From NCBI GenBank assembly GCA_046329195.1, contig JAXLVB010000001.1, positions 682,001 to 746,000 of the forward strand: a stretch of 64,000 bases of DNA. The letters run 5' to 3'. A model generated the notes under the pieces. That model was not told the origin of the DNA and did not search any database. It saw nothing but the letters and a program-made list of their open reading frames with translations. A program made the position numbers and the translations under genes. Below, piece by piece: positions 33,379 through 41,970 of the stretch. Numbering within the stretch: the stretch's first letter is position 1; the number at the start of each line of letters is the position of its first letter. Origin of the DNA: JAXLVB01 sp046329195. Its GTDB lineage: Bacteria > Bacteroidota > Bacteroidia > Cytophagales > Spirosomataceae.

Positions 33379-34287
33379 ATGAAAACCGTTTTGATTACGG
33401 GAGGAACAGGCTTGGTCGGTTCTCGCCTCACCGAAATGCTTCTTGAGCAAGGCTATGCCGTCACTCACCTGAGCCGCAAAGCCGATACCACAGCCACCGT
33501 GAAAACGTACGCTTGGGATATTCCAAACGGTAAAATAGATAAAAAATGCCTGCGAGAGGCCGACTATATTGTTCACTTGGCAGGAGCTGGCATTGCAGAC
33601 CAGCGCTGGACCACCGACCGAAAAAAAGAAATCTTGAGTAGCCGAACAGACTCTATTCTACTCATTGCCAAGACGTTAAAATCTACTCCACATCACATAC
33701 AAGCCCTGGTGTCGGCGTCGGGAATTAGTTATTATGGCACCGATACCGGCGACATTCGGTTGACAGAACAAAGCTCCGCCGGAACGGACTTCCTGGCCGA
33801 AGTGTCGGTTCGATGGGAGGCGGCTGCCGATGCAGTAGCTGCTCTGGGCATCAGAACCGTAAAACTACGCACAGGCATTGTGTTGAGCGACAAAGGTGGC
33901 GCTTTACCCAAATTGGTCGCTCCGATTCGCTGGGGGGCTGGGGCTGCGTTGGGTTCTGGTAAGCAGTTTCAGTCGTGGATTCATCTCGACGATTTGTGCC
34001 GTATGTACATAGCCGCCATCGAGCAATCTACTTGGAACGGAGCTTACAATGCCGTAGCTCCGCTACCTACTACCAATGCCGAACTCACCCAATTGGCCGC
34101 AAAGCAACTCTATCGTCCTTTGTATTTGCCCAATATTCCGGCTTGGGCTTTACAATTGGCTTTTGGCGAAATGGCGCAGGTGGTTACGGGTGGCAATTAT
34201 ATCATCAACCAACGCATTGCCACCGAAACGTCGTTCCAGTATCAATTTCCTGACCTAAAAAAAGCGCTGGCTAATTTACTACACTAA
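33379..34287 (+). CDS. TIGR01777-family NAD(P)-dependent epimerase (SulA/YfcH-like)
   Basis: 302 aa from ATG 33379 (MKTVLITGGTGLVGSRLTEML). The N-terminal TGGTGLVG motif is the dinucleotide-binding glycine loop of extended short-chain dehydrogenases. DYIVHLAGAGIADQRW and RKKEILSSRTDS are family marks, as are SGISYYGTDTGD and the WIHLDDL motif towards the C-terminus. The catalytic Tyr is in SYYG. Members resemble the chloroplast division protein SulA/GC1 and E. coli YfcH; the substrate is unknown. Cytoplasmic. It stands alone between the amidase and mcrB. Confidence 0.88.
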   Translation: MKTVLITGGTGLVGSRLTEMLLEQGYAVTHLSRKADTTATVKTYAWDIPNGKIDKKCLREADYIVHLAGAGIADQRWTTDRKKEILSSRTDSILLIAKTLKSTPHHIQALVSASGISYYGTDTGDIRLTEQSSAGTDFLAEVSVRWEAAADAVAALGIRTVKLRTGIVLSDKGGALPKLVAPIRWGAGAALGSGKQFQSWIHLDDLCRMYIAAIEQSTWNGAYNAVAPLPTTNAELTQLAAKQLYRPLYLPNIPAWALQLAFGEMAQVVTGGNYIINQRIATETSFQYQFPDLKKALANLLH

Positions 34288-34406
34288 GCGATTTGTCTCG
34301 TTGAAATAATCCTGATTATCAACATCATACAGGTATTTATCCACATTAAACCCTTCTTGTATTAGCCCTGTGTTGCAGGTTTGCTCAATTTCCTGCAATT
34401 TTGAAC

Positions 34407-36095
34407 ATGATGATTCAAGATCAAATTGAGAAAATACAGGCCATTGCTCGGTTTTTGCAAACACTGCAAGACACAGATACGCTATTTGATTACCTCAATA
34501 ACCTTGACCGAAGTACCATTTTGTCACTTCAAAAAGACTATGAAGGGGTTCTGGAAAAGTTTTCACCTGTCAATCTGCTCCGTTACGAAGTCTTGAATCA
34601 CCTCGACGAAGGACGACCTCGCCTCACGCCTGCCTATGTAGAAGCTTACCGAGAGCATATCGAAAAACGAGACGTCCGTTTTTTTGAAAAATATGGCCCA
34701 ACCCTAACACATGGGCTTCTCAGCTATTCAAAAGGAGACCTTTTTAAACCTTTTCAGGCAAAGGGAGAGCTTCAATTTTTTAGAGTTTTTTATTCATTTT
34801 TCTTCCGAAAAGCGCAATCTCTGTTAATAAAGCATGTATTAAATGAACTCGCCGACACACTTTGTAACGACCTAGGGCTCGTTGACCAGCAAATACACGT
34901 CGTTGATTTCAGAGGTAGCACCAATTTTGGTAGTACTCACAGTTGGCTAGCTATTTATCCATCAGACGAAGCCCGTCACCAAGACGTTGACCATTTGTTT
35001 CTTACAATTTATGCCGACCATTTGCGATGTGGCCTATGGTCGGGACCTAATAATAAAGCGCTAGAAGAAGGTACAGTCCTTGATGTACCTACCTACGAAG
35101 CCGCCAAAGCTTTTCTAAGAACCCAAGTAGGTGAATACGCCCGCCTACACCAACTTGAGCTTTCGCCAGTGGCGTCGCTGGTGGTAGAAGCCCCCCACCC
35201 AACGTATCAGTCTAACACCTTACTTGAACCTTACAGCATTAACCAAGCGTTACAAGAAGTTTTCTTACCTGCGGCTGAGTTTGAGGGCATGGTTCAGGCA
35301 CTTCGCTACAAAAAAAACTTGATTTTAGAAGGCCCTCCTGGCGTTGGTAAAACCTTTGTAGCCAAGCGATTGGCCTATGTACTTATGGGGCAAAAAAACG
35401 AGTCTTATCTCCGAACGGTGCAGTTTCACCAGTCGTATGCATACGAGGATTTTGTACAAGGCTACCGCCCTGACGGCCACGGTGGGTTTCGGTTGCAGCA
35501 AGGACTTTTTTACACGTTTTGCCAGCAAGCCTTGGCTCATCCAGAGCAGGCTCATGTGCTGATTATTGACGAAATAAATCGAGGTAATCTGAGCAAAATT
35601 TTTGGAGAATTGATGCTACTACTCGAAGCCGACAAACGCTCAGCTGACTTTGGGGTCGCTTTGACGTATTCTCCCAACGAAACATTTTACATTCCCGATA
35701 ACCTATACCTGATTGGCACCATGAATACTGCCGACCGCTCGCTTGCACTGGTAGATTATGCCTTGCGGAGGCGGTTTATGTTTGTGGAGATGTCGGCTCA
35801 GTTTGGCGAAAGTTTTCAGCAACAACTTATTAATCAAGGTATTGATGCAAAATGGGTTAAGCGCTTAGTGGAAGCTATAGAACAGCTAAATACTGTCATT
35901 GCCACCGACCGTAATCTGGGAAAAGGTTTTCAGATTGGGCATAGTTATTTTACGATTCCAGCAGCTCAGGTTTCGCTACAGGCTTGGTATGAGCCTATCA
36001 TTCGTTTTGAGATTGCCCCCTTGCTCCGAGAGTACTGGTTTGACGACGAAACCAAAGCACAAAAACAAATAGAACGGCTACTCTCCCTGTTGTAG
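34407..36095 (+). CDS. mcrB: McrB-type AAA+ GTPase of a type IV restriction system
   Basis: 562 aa from ATG 34407 (MMIQDQIEKIQ). The N-terminal half (about 1-270) includes a DUF3578/MrcB_N-like target-recognition region (HVVDFRGSTNFGSTHSWLAIYP...LRCGLWSG). The C-terminal AAA+ domain has Walker A EGPPGVGKT, VQFHQSYAYEDFVQGYRP, Walker B VLIIDEINRGNLSKIFGE, and the McrB signature GTMNTADRSLALVDYALRRRF. It should hydrolyse GTP and, with McrC, cut DNA carrying modified cytosines or another modification recognised by the N-terminal domain. mcrC follows 13 bp later. Neighbouring toxin-antitoxin and nuclease-fold genes suggest a small defence region. Confidence 0.92.
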   Translation: MMIQDQIEKIQAIARFLQTLQDTDTLFDYLNNLDRSTILSLQKDYEGVLEKFSPVNLLRYEVLNHLDEGRPRLTPAYVEAYREHIEKRDVRFFEKYGPTLTHGLLSYSKGDLFKPFQAKGELQFFRVFYSFFFRKAQSLLIKHVLNELADTLCNDLGLVDQQIHVVDFRGSTNFGSTHSWLAIYPSDEARHQDVDHLFLTIYADHLRCGLWSGPNNKALEEGTVLDVPTYEAAKAFLRTQVGEYARLHQLELSPVASLVVEAPHPTYQSNTLLEPYSINQALQEVFLPAAEFEGMVQALRYKKNLILEGPPGVGKTFVAKRLAYVLMGQKNESYLRTVQFHQSYAYEDFVQGYRPDGHGGFRLQQGLFYTFCQQALAHPEQAHVLIIDEINRGNLSKIFGELMLLLEADKRSADFGVALTYSPNETFYIPDNLYLIGTMNTADRSLALVDYALRRRFMFVEMSAQFGESFQQQLINQGIDAKWVKRLVEAIEQLNTVIATDRNLGKGFQIGHSYFTIPAAQVSLQAWYEPIIRFEIAPLLREYWFDDETKAQKQIERLLSLL

Positions 36096-36108
36096 GCGTT
36101 TGAGCTCC

Positions 36109-37119
36109 ATGACCATCCCTATCGAAAATATCTATTTCCTGCTCTGCTACGCCTGGGATAAACTCGACGAGCGAGACATCGTATCGGTACAGGCACAAGA
36201 GCATACCCAGCTGTTGGACTTACTGACTCGGGTGCTACTCAACGGTACCACCTACTTGCTCAAACGAGGCATCGACCGCCAGTATCTACCACAGCAACAC
36301 GCCTATGCAGGGGTAAAGGGGAAATTTTTGTTGGGTGAAACCTTGAAACACCCCTCGCTCATGGCCACGCATACCCAATGCGAGTTTGATGAATTTTCGG
36401 TAGATATACTTCATAATCAGCTACTTTATACTACCTTACGCCACTTACTTCGCTGCGAAGATGTACACCAAGGCCTGCATCAAAGCATCCGTAGCTTATT
36501 GCCAAAACTATCTGGAATTCAAGAAGTTACGCTCAGCGAACGACTTTTTCAGAGCGTTAGGCTCCATCGCAACAATGCTTTTTATGGTTTCTTGATGAAT
36601 TGCTGCGAGTTAATTCATCAAAATCTGCTTTTGAACGAACAAACAGGCAAGTATCGTTTTCGGGATTTTTGGCAAGACGAACGCCAAATGGCTCGGCTGT
36701 TTGAGGCTTTTGTCCGTAACTTTTACAAACGAGAACTCTCTGATGCTCGGGTGTATCGAGAAGACATCCGCTGGCAAATGGAGGCCACTGCTACGGACTT
36801 ATCGCTGCTACCGAAGATGCAAACGGATATTTCTATCGAATGGCACAATCGTAAAACCCTGATAGACACCAAGTTTTATTCTGAAACGCTTCGCACCTAC
36901 TTTGATGCACAAAAGATTCATGCCCCACATCTCTATCAGCTTTTTGCCTACTTACAAAACCATCCCGATGCCCAAGAAGGCATTTTGCTGTATCCCGTCG
37001 TGTCGCATCAGGTAGGAGCCGCCTACCAGCGGGGTACACAGCGTATTCGGGTCGAAACCATCCATTTGGCACAACCGTGGCAAAGCATTCGGGAGGACTT
37101 GCTGCGGTTGGTAGGGTAA
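36109..37119 (+). CDS. mcrC: McrC-type nuclease subunit
   Basis: 336 aa from ATG 36109 (MTIPIENIYFLLCYAWDKL). N-terminal segment IPIENIYFLLCYAW is the standard opening of the shorter McrC proteins; GVKGKFLLGETLKHPSLMATHTQCEFDEFSVD follows. The nuclease motif of the PD-(D/E)xK fold is MQTDISIEWHNRKTLIDTKFY, with Asp, Asp and Lys (DTK) as metal and catalytic residues. It assembles with McrB hexamers through the N-terminal finger and cleaves DNA after translocation. Directly follows mcrB and ends just before a convergent gene. Confidence 0.92.
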   Translation: MTIPIENIYFLLCYAWDKLDERDIVSVQAQEHTQLLDLLTRVLLNGTTYLLKRGIDRQYLPQQHAYAGVKGKFLLGETLKHPSLMATHTQCEFDEFSVDILHNQLLYTTLRHLLRCEDVHQGLHQSIRSLLPKLSGIQEVTLSERLFQSVRLHRNNAFYGFLMNCCELIHQNLLLNEQTGKYRFRDFWQDERQMARLFEAFVRNFYKRELSDARVYREDIRWQMEATATDLSLLPKMQTDISIEWHNRKTLIDTKFYSETLRTYFDAQKIHAPHLYQLFAYLQNHPDAQEGILLYPVVSHQVGAAYQRGTQRIRVETIHLAQPWQSIREDLLRLVG

Positions 37120-37133
37120 AAACCTAAATCTCA

Positions 37134-38213
37134 CTATTTATTTTCCCATCTTTCTATTGAAGCCAGCATGTGTTCAGAATAGTTGAAAATATCATCCAAA
37201 CACGTAATTTCATACTTCGTTTCCTTTTTATCTCCATCAATGAATGAAATGTATTTTTTAGATGCACTATTGAAGTAAAGGCGACAAATTGGTTTTCTAT
37301 TATTGTCATCAAGCAATATTGCAAAGTAAGACTGCGCATCTCGATAACAAATTCTATTCACTGCAATTTTCTGACGACAAATAGACTTAATAATCATAAA
37401 GCCTTCCAACTCCTCTTCTGTTGTAACAATCTTATTTTCAACCTCCTGTATGGGTTCATTATTCGCTATTTGTGGTGTACTTTCTGGGATTTGACTTGCT
37501 TCCTCTACATCAAGGGCAAACTTGAAGCGTTCTGTAATCATATCACTTATCACATGATTTATTGATTTTTTCACAAGCTCTGAAAACTCTGCAAGTATTT
37601 TCCCTGTAATTTTTCCAGTGTAAACTTTCGATATAAAGAACCTCAAAAATTCATCGCTGGGGTTTTTGAGTTCATTTGAAAATATAGTTTTTACAGCATT
37701 AGTAAATTTTAGTTCACTCGCTGAGTTAATTATATTTTCAACATTGAAGTATGATTTATGAAATTTTTTCAATTCTTCAATTTGTGCATCTTTAATATCT
37801 GAAATATCGAATTCCAAAAAAGGCTTCTCATCCATTTTATTGGGTTCTTCTAAATCAGTATAAAAACGATACCGAATTCCATTAGTCAAAATGGCAAATT
37901 TTGCGTGAGAAACATGAAAATACCTTAACAGTTGATTATCATGCAAATCTAATTTTTGCTGCCAATGTTTGCATTCAACAAGAATCGCTGGCTCATTGTC
38001 TTTAAAGATTGCATAGTCTATTTTCTCACCTTTTTTAGTACCAATATCTGTTACGTATTCAGGTACAACCTCTATTGGGTTAAAAACATCAAAACCAAGT
38101 GTTTGTATGAATGGCATTATGAATGCATTCTTTGTTGCTTCTTCTGTAGCGATTTGTTCTTTCAACTTAGTAACTCTGTCACCGAGTTGTTTAATTTGGT
38201 CTTTAAAATCCAT
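37134..38213 (-). CDS. HsdR_N-like nuclease-fold protein (type I restriction enzyme N-terminal domain)
   Basis: 359 aa. Residues 1-30 form a coiled-coil-like helix (IKQLGDRVTKLKEQIATEEATK). The core GEKIDYAIFKDNEPAILVECKHWQQKLD is the PD-(D/E)xK pattern (Asp, then Glu-x-Lys) of HsdR N-terminal domains, preceded by FIMPFIQTLGFDVFNPIEVVPEYVTD. No helicase domain follows; instead there is a helical middle and a C-terminal beta-rich domain (about 255-350, CRLYFNSASKKYISFIDGDKKETKYEI). Such stand-alone proteins are common near defence genes, but their targets are mostly unknown. The gene is AT-rich compared with mcrBC and convergent with it, so a separate acquisition is likely. Confidence 0.78.
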   Translation of the reverse strand: MDFKDQIKQLGDRVTKLKEQIATEEATKNAFIMPFIQTLGFDVFNPIEVVPEYVTDIGTKKGEKIDYAIFKDNEPAILVECKHWQQKLDLHDNQLLRYFHVSHAKFAILTNGIRYRFYTDLEEPNKMDEKPFLEFDISDIKDAQIEELKKFHKSYFNVENIINSASELKFTNAVKTIFSNELKNPSDEFLRFFISKVYTGKITGKILAEFSELVKKSINHVISDMITERFKFALDVEEASQIPESTPQIANNEPIQEVENKIVTTEEELEGFMIIKSICRQKIAVNRICYRDAQSYFAILLDDNNRKPICRLYFNSASKKYISFIDGDKKETKYEITCLDDIFNYSEHMLASIERWENK

Positions 38214-38290
38214 AGACTAGAAAGATTAATGGTGTTAAATTCTGTTCAAAAAGTATCAAAATAAAAAAAGCGTGAGACGTTGCATTTACT

Positions 38291-38402
38291 TGTCTCTGAG
38301 GGGGTCGAACCCTGCAAACAAAGTAAAGCAACGCCCACGCAAAACGTAGGCGCTTATGCTTCACTTCCCTGTTTGCTTTGAATTTTCGACCTTTCAGAGA
38401 CA
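38291..38402. repeat. 112-bp nested imperfect palindrome
   Basis: Outer arms TGTCTCTGA and TCAGAGACA (38291-38299, 38394-38402), then GGTCGAA with TTCGACC (38303-38309, 38385-38391), then GCAAAC with GTTTGC (38314-38319, 38371-38376), then an inner arm GTAAAGCA...GCC (from 38323) with GGCGCTTATGCTTCAC (38349-38364). As RNA it would form one long interrupted hairpin on either strand. This fits a MITE or palindromic repeat element, or a structured non-coding RNA. Confidence 0.65.
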
Positions 38403-38442
38403 GGAACGGATAGCTAAAACGCTAAGTGATTATATTACTTAA

Positions 38443-38545
38443 TAGTCCCAAAGGGATGAACTGTTGGTAGAGAAAGTGCTATAAAAGACAAAACGCTATC
38501 GGCGTAAGTTATAGGTCATTTTGTACTTTCTTACTACCAATAGAA
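38443..38545. repeat. second palindromic element, TTGGTAG...CTACCAA type
   Basis: TTGGTAG AGAAAGT (38464-38477) pairs with ACTTTCTTACTACCAA (38525-38540), with an inner pair CTATAA/TTATAG (38479-38484, 38509-38514). Just before it, TCCCAAAGGGATGAA holds the small palindrome TCCC-AA-AGGGA. It looks like a dispersed repeat of the kind scattered through Cytophagales genomes; that is recollection, not a search result. Confidence 0.5.
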
Positions 38546-38687
38546 CATACCTATTAGTGTTTATTTTGTGTTGAATAACACAGTTTTTACAAAAATAAAA
38601 ATGCTTTGATGATTTTTTTAGTGGTTTAATGCAAGATTATGCAAAAAAAAATTTCAGGTCAAGTTGCAAGGCAAATTATATAATGGT

Positions 38688-39473
38688 CTAATGCTTCAAC
38701 AACTCCTGCATCGCCTTGGCATATTCAACGCCGAGTTTGCGTAGGCTTGGGGTATCAAAATGCGTTTTGTCGTCGAGGCAGCTGAGCGGGGCCGTATTGA
38801 CTACTTTGGTGTGAGGGATTTTTGAAGGCAGTCGGTTGATAATAGTGTTAATAGACACAGCCTCAGGATTCCATGTTGTAAAGAAATCGGGTAAGGTTCC
38901 TGCTACAAAGGGAAGGCTTGGGCTGCTAAATGCTTTTCGGAAACGGTTGACCAAATCCATCAATCGGGCTTCATACAAGGGTACTTTTTCGGATTTACTG
39001 TCAGTTTCGCCTTGGTGCCACAAGATTCCTTTCAGCGTACCGGTCTGCAATGCTACTTGCGTACGCTTGATGGCGTCGTTCCACGGGTAAACCATCGTTT
39101 GACGATGAATACTATCGGGATTCCATGCCTCAATCGAAGAACCTCCTACGGCACAGGGAATCAGGCCAATATATACCGACGTGTCGGCTTCGGCCATAAT
39201 TTTACCAAACGTAAACCCTAAACTAACCCCCGCTACTGGTTTATCAAAATGAATTGGGTCTTTGGCAAGTACCCATTGGTTGGCCTTATTGAGCATCCAT
39301 ACCCTCGGATTCGTCTGAGTGCTCAGGCTATCTAACTTACCTCGCCCAGCCATATTAGACTGACCCGCCAACAAATACAAATGAAACTTGCCAGCAGGTA
39401 CGTTGGGCAACGACTGGCCTATTGCTGAAAAATAAGCTAAGAAAGCTACTAGGATACAATATAACGTGCGCAT
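38688..39473 (-). CDS. secreted SASA-domain carbohydrate esterase (sialate O-acetylesterase-like)
   Basis: 261 aa with a signal peptide (MRTLYCILVAFLAYFSAIGQ). The nucleophile motif is LLAGQSNMAGRG with Ser39; LKGILWHQGETDS is the conserved WHQGE block; DDKTHFDTPSLRKLG near the end supplies the catalytic His. This is the SGNH-like SASA family (PF03629), which deacetylates sugars such as acetylated xylan, sialic acids or other glycans, in the periplasm or outside. No other polysaccharide-utilisation gene is adjacent, so the substrate is unknown. Confidence 0.88.
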   Translation of the reverse strand: MRTLYCILVAFLAYFSAIGQSLPNVPAGKFHLYLLAGQSNMAGRGKLDSLSTQTNPRVWMLNKANQWVLAKDPIHFDKPVAGVSLGFTFGKIMAEADTSVYIGLIPCAVGGSSIEAWNPDSIHRQTMVYPWNDAIKRTQVALQTGTLKGILWHQGETDSKSEKVPLYEARLMDLVNRFRKAFSSPSLPFVAGTLPDFFTTWNPEAVSINTIINRLPSKIPHTKVVNTAPLSCLDDKTHFDTPSLRKLGVEYAKAMQELLKH

Positions 39474-39598
39474 CTGAACGGAATCTTTAGAACCAACGCT
39501 AGTTGGCTAAAAACTTCCAACTATCCAAATCCTGCTAGCACATCGGGTTAGCTTCGACAAGTAATTACAGCTTACCTTTAACAGCCACAGATAATCAT

Positions 39599-40714
39599 TC
39601 ACAAAAGCGCTTGTGCCCAATCTTCTATCAAATCGGCAATGTGTTCTAAACCAACTGAAATCCGCAACAAATTAGCTGGAGACTGACTCGTTGGCCCTTC
39701 TGACGAACGACGGTGTTCGACTAAGCTCTCAACTCCTCCTAAACTGGTAGCATGGGTAAACAACTTCAGCCGAGAAGTAACGGCCAGTGCTTCGGTCTCG
39801 CCACCTTTGACTTGAACCGATAGCATGGCCCCAAACAAACGCATCTGCTGACTGGCCACTAAATGCCCTGGATGGGAGCTGAGGCCTGGATAGTGTACTA
39901 CTTCAATAGCAGGATGCTCGTGTAGAAACGTGGCTAATTTCATCGCCGATTCGGTTTGAGCTTTGACCCGCAGCGGAAGGGTACGAATACCCCGTGCCAC
40001 CAACCAGCAGTCGAACGGAGAGGGAACCGCCCCACCTACTTTTTGGATAGCATGAATTTTAGAAGCCCAGGTACCTTGTTCTCGTAGAATCAAAGCTCCG
40101 CCTAAAACGTCGCTGTGGCCGCTGAGGTATTTGGTGGTGGAGTGCATCACAATGTCGGCTCCCAGTGCTAAAGGGCTTTGTAAAATAGGCGTTGCCCAGG
40201 TATTATCCACAGCGCAAATCGCCCCAATTTCATGGGCAATCTGTGCCATCGCTGCAATATCTGTGACTTGGAGGCGAGGATTCGAGGGGGTTTCTACCCA
40301 AATCAATTTAGTGTTGGGTTGGATGGCTCGCTTTACATTAGCAGGGTCGGTCATATTGACTCGGCTTACCTCAAGACCCCAATCGGCCAAGGTGTCTTGC
40401 ATAAGTACCAGCGAACCGTAGTAGGCGTCGTCGGGCGCAATGACGTGGGTACCAGCCCCTAAGGCTTGCAAGACCGCAAAGGTAGCCGCCTGCCCCGATG
40501 CAAACGCATAGGCTACAGCGCCGCCTTCGAGCAAGGCGAGCGACTTTTCGAGCAAATGTCGATTAGGGGCTTCTGCACGGCTATACACATAAGGCCGAAC
40601 CGAACCATCGGGGTTGCGCTCAAAGGTGGTGGTTAGGTAAAGCGGCGGTACCACCGCACCGAAGTTGTGGTCTTCGAGCATCGTACTTCGGATAGCAAGC
40701 GTTTCGGGGTGCAT
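39599..40714 (-). CDS. Cys/Met metabolism PLP enzyme, cystathionine beta-lyase-like
   Basis: 371 aa from ATG 40714 (MHPETLAIRSTMLEDHNFGAV); the frame extends eight codons upstream without need. PLP-binding fold-type I: ICAVDNTWATPILQSPLALGADIVMHSTTKYLSGHSDVLGG includes the Schiff-base Lys in TTKYLSG. SRAEAPNRHLLEKSLALLEGG and SLGGVESLVEHRRSS are present. Compared with the 27132-28271 enzyme the sequence is more divergent, and the ending segment has VEHRRSSEGPTSQSP rather than THPASMTH. It could be a cystathionine beta-lyase, gamma-synthase or a methionine gamma-lyase; the activity is unresolved. Alone between the esterase and the LRR gene. Confidence 0.83.
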   Translation of the reverse strand: MHPETLAIRSTMLEDHNFGAVVPPLYLTTTFERNPDGSVRPYVYSRAEAPNRHLLEKSLALLEGGAVAYAFASGQAATFAVLQALGAGTHVIAPDDAYYGSLVLMQDTLADWGLEVSRVNMTDPANVKRAIQPNTKLIWVETPSNPRLQVTDIAAMAQIAHEIGAICAVDNTWATPILQSPLALGADIVMHSTTKYLSGHSDVLGGALILREQGTWASKIHAIQKVGGAVPSPFDCWLVARGIRTLPLRVKAQTESAMKLATFLHEHPAIEVVHYPGLSSHPGHLVASQQMRLFGAMLSVQVKGGETEALAVTSRLKLFTHATSLGGVESLVEHRRSSEGPTSQSPANLLRISVGLEHIADLIEDWAQALL

Positions 40715-40754
40715 ACGGGTTGAGATTGAACACCACAAAAGTACGCATTTACCC

Positions 40755-41810
40755 TCATTCTGTCACTTCAAAACCCTGTACTTGTGTGCCTTTCTTCTGC
40801 AACTTTCGGATAATCAGCGAGTTTTCTTGGTTCACCGTGAGCGGGTTTTGCCGAAGGTCTAGTGTTTCGAGTTTAGTTAGATTAGCCACACTGGCTGGAA
40901 TGGTTTTGAGGCGATTTTTGGATAAATCTATTTCGGCGATGTTTTGTATATCAAGAAGTTGTACAGGAAACTGTTCAAAACGATTGGCCTCAAAATAGAC
41001 CCGTTTGAGTGTAGTCAATTGGCCAAAACTCTGGGGTAACTGCTGGAGCCCATTATCTCGTAAGTACAAATCAACGATACTTTTCATTTGGCCGATTTCG
41101 TCGGGTAGCGTAGTGATAGAATTGTACGACAAGGCCAGCGTAGCCAGTTTGGGCAGGTGGCAAAGCGATAGCGGAACTTCTCGCAAAAAGTTGTGGTACA
41201 AATCAATCTCGACTAACTGCTCTAATTGTTCGATGTGGGGCGATAGGTGGCTAACTTTATTATTGTACAAACTCAGCACTCGCAAGGTTTTGAGTTGGCT
41301 GATGTTATCAGGAATGGTGTTAATGTGGTTATTGGCCAAGATGAGTAGTTGCAACATTCGATTTTTAGCAAAAACGGGATTCCATTCCTGTAATTGACAG
41401 GTCGAGAGATTGAGTGTTTTTAGGTGCTGGTTTTCTGAAAATTTGATTTTTTTCAGCGGATTGAACGACATCGTTAACGTATGCAAAGAATCCAGCTTAC
41501 GAGTAAGCCGACGAGGCAGTCGGCTGATTTGATTGTTGGAAAAGTCGAGATTTTGAAGGTTTTTGAAGCGATACACTACCCGTGGAATCTTTTTTAAGTT
41601 CATTTTGGCAAACGACAACTGCTTAATTGTATCGGGCCGATTGGTAGCGTTGAGTTTGGCCAATTGATTGATTCGACGTTCTTCATTTCTTTGAAACTCA
41701 AGCTTTTTGCGTTCTTCCATCATTTGCTTGAATTGTTCGTCACTCATGCGCTGTTGTTGAACCTGCGCCAAGGCGGATACGCTGATTAAAAAACAAAATA
41801 GAAATCGCAT
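40755..41810 (-). CDS. secreted leucine-rich-repeat protein
   Basis: 351 aa from ATG 41810 (MRFLFCFLISVSALAQ, a signal peptide); the frame is open 31 codons further upstream, but that part covers the palindrome and lacks a signal. After a charged stretch (EQFKQMMEERKKLEFQRNEERR) come about ten LRRs of about 23 residues, for example LKTLRVLSLYNNKVSHLSPHIEQ and LPKLATLALSYNSITTLPDEIGQ, matching LxxLxLxxNxIxxLP. Such LRR proteins bind protein partners; no enzymatic domain is seen. A perfect 34-nt palindrome ends one base before the start codon, which suggests control of transcription or translation at that point. Confidence 0.85.
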   Translation of the reverse strand: MRFLFCFLISVSALAQVQQQRMSDEQFKQMMEERKKLEFQRNEERRINQLAKLNATNRPDTIKQLSFAKMNLKKIPRVVYRFKNLQNLDFSNNQISRLPRRLTRKLDSLHTLTMSFNPLKKIKFSENQHLKTLNLSTCQLQEWNPVFAKNRMLQLLILANNHINTIPDNISQLKTLRVLSLYNNKVSHLSPHIEQLEQLVEIDLYHNFLREVPLSLCHLPKLATLALSYNSITTLPDEIGQMKSIVDLYLRDNGLQQLPQSFGQLTTLKRVYFEANRFEQFPVQLLDIQNIAEIDLSKNRLKTIPASVANLTKLETLDLRQNPLTVNQENSLIIRKLQKKGTQVQGFEVTE

Positions 41811-41811
41811 T

Positions 41812-41845
41812 ACTATACTTTTAGTTTTGAAACTAAAAGTATAGT
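41812..41845 (-). promoter_or_regulatory. perfect 34-nt palindrome abutting the LRR start codon
   Basis: ACTATACTTTTAGTTT (41812-41827), spacer TG, and AAACTAAAAGTATAGT (41830-41845): 16-bp arms without mismatch. In the minus-strand transcript the hairpin ends one nucleotide before the AUG at 41810. It is either a repressor operator or an mRNA hairpin that blocks ribosome entry. Confidence 0.8.
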
Positions 41846-41957
41846 TTCTGTTTTGTTTCAACAAATTTTTTGATGATTTTCTTGATATAGCATTTGACAT
41901 CATTCATGTATGGGTAGTATTGTAGAATAAGAATTGTATTTTCTTTGGGCAAATCTT

Positions 41958-41965
41958 TACCTTTG
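41958..41965 (+). promoter_or_regulatory. -7 promoter element TACCTTTG for the GH3 gene
   Basis: TACCTTTG fits the Bacteroidota -7 consensus TAnnTTTG exactly; ATTG at 41933-41936 lies 21 bp upstream as a weak -33 element. The ATG at 41971 is five bases later, so the transcript would begin at or very near the start codon. Confidence 0.55.
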
Positions 41966-41970
41966 TGGAC

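Larger units (their letters stand above)
38214..38687. other. 474-bp non-coding stretch with two large palindromic elements
   Basis: No ORF is convincing. The sequence contains two imperfect palindromes (listed separately) and a T/A-rich tail before the SASA esterase stop codon. It probably carries the promoter of the HsdR_N-like gene in 38214-38290. Confidence 0.6.

Noticed and set aside
38214..38687. Insertion sequence remnant
   Set aside because: No transposase fragment in any frame; only palindromes without identifiable target duplications.
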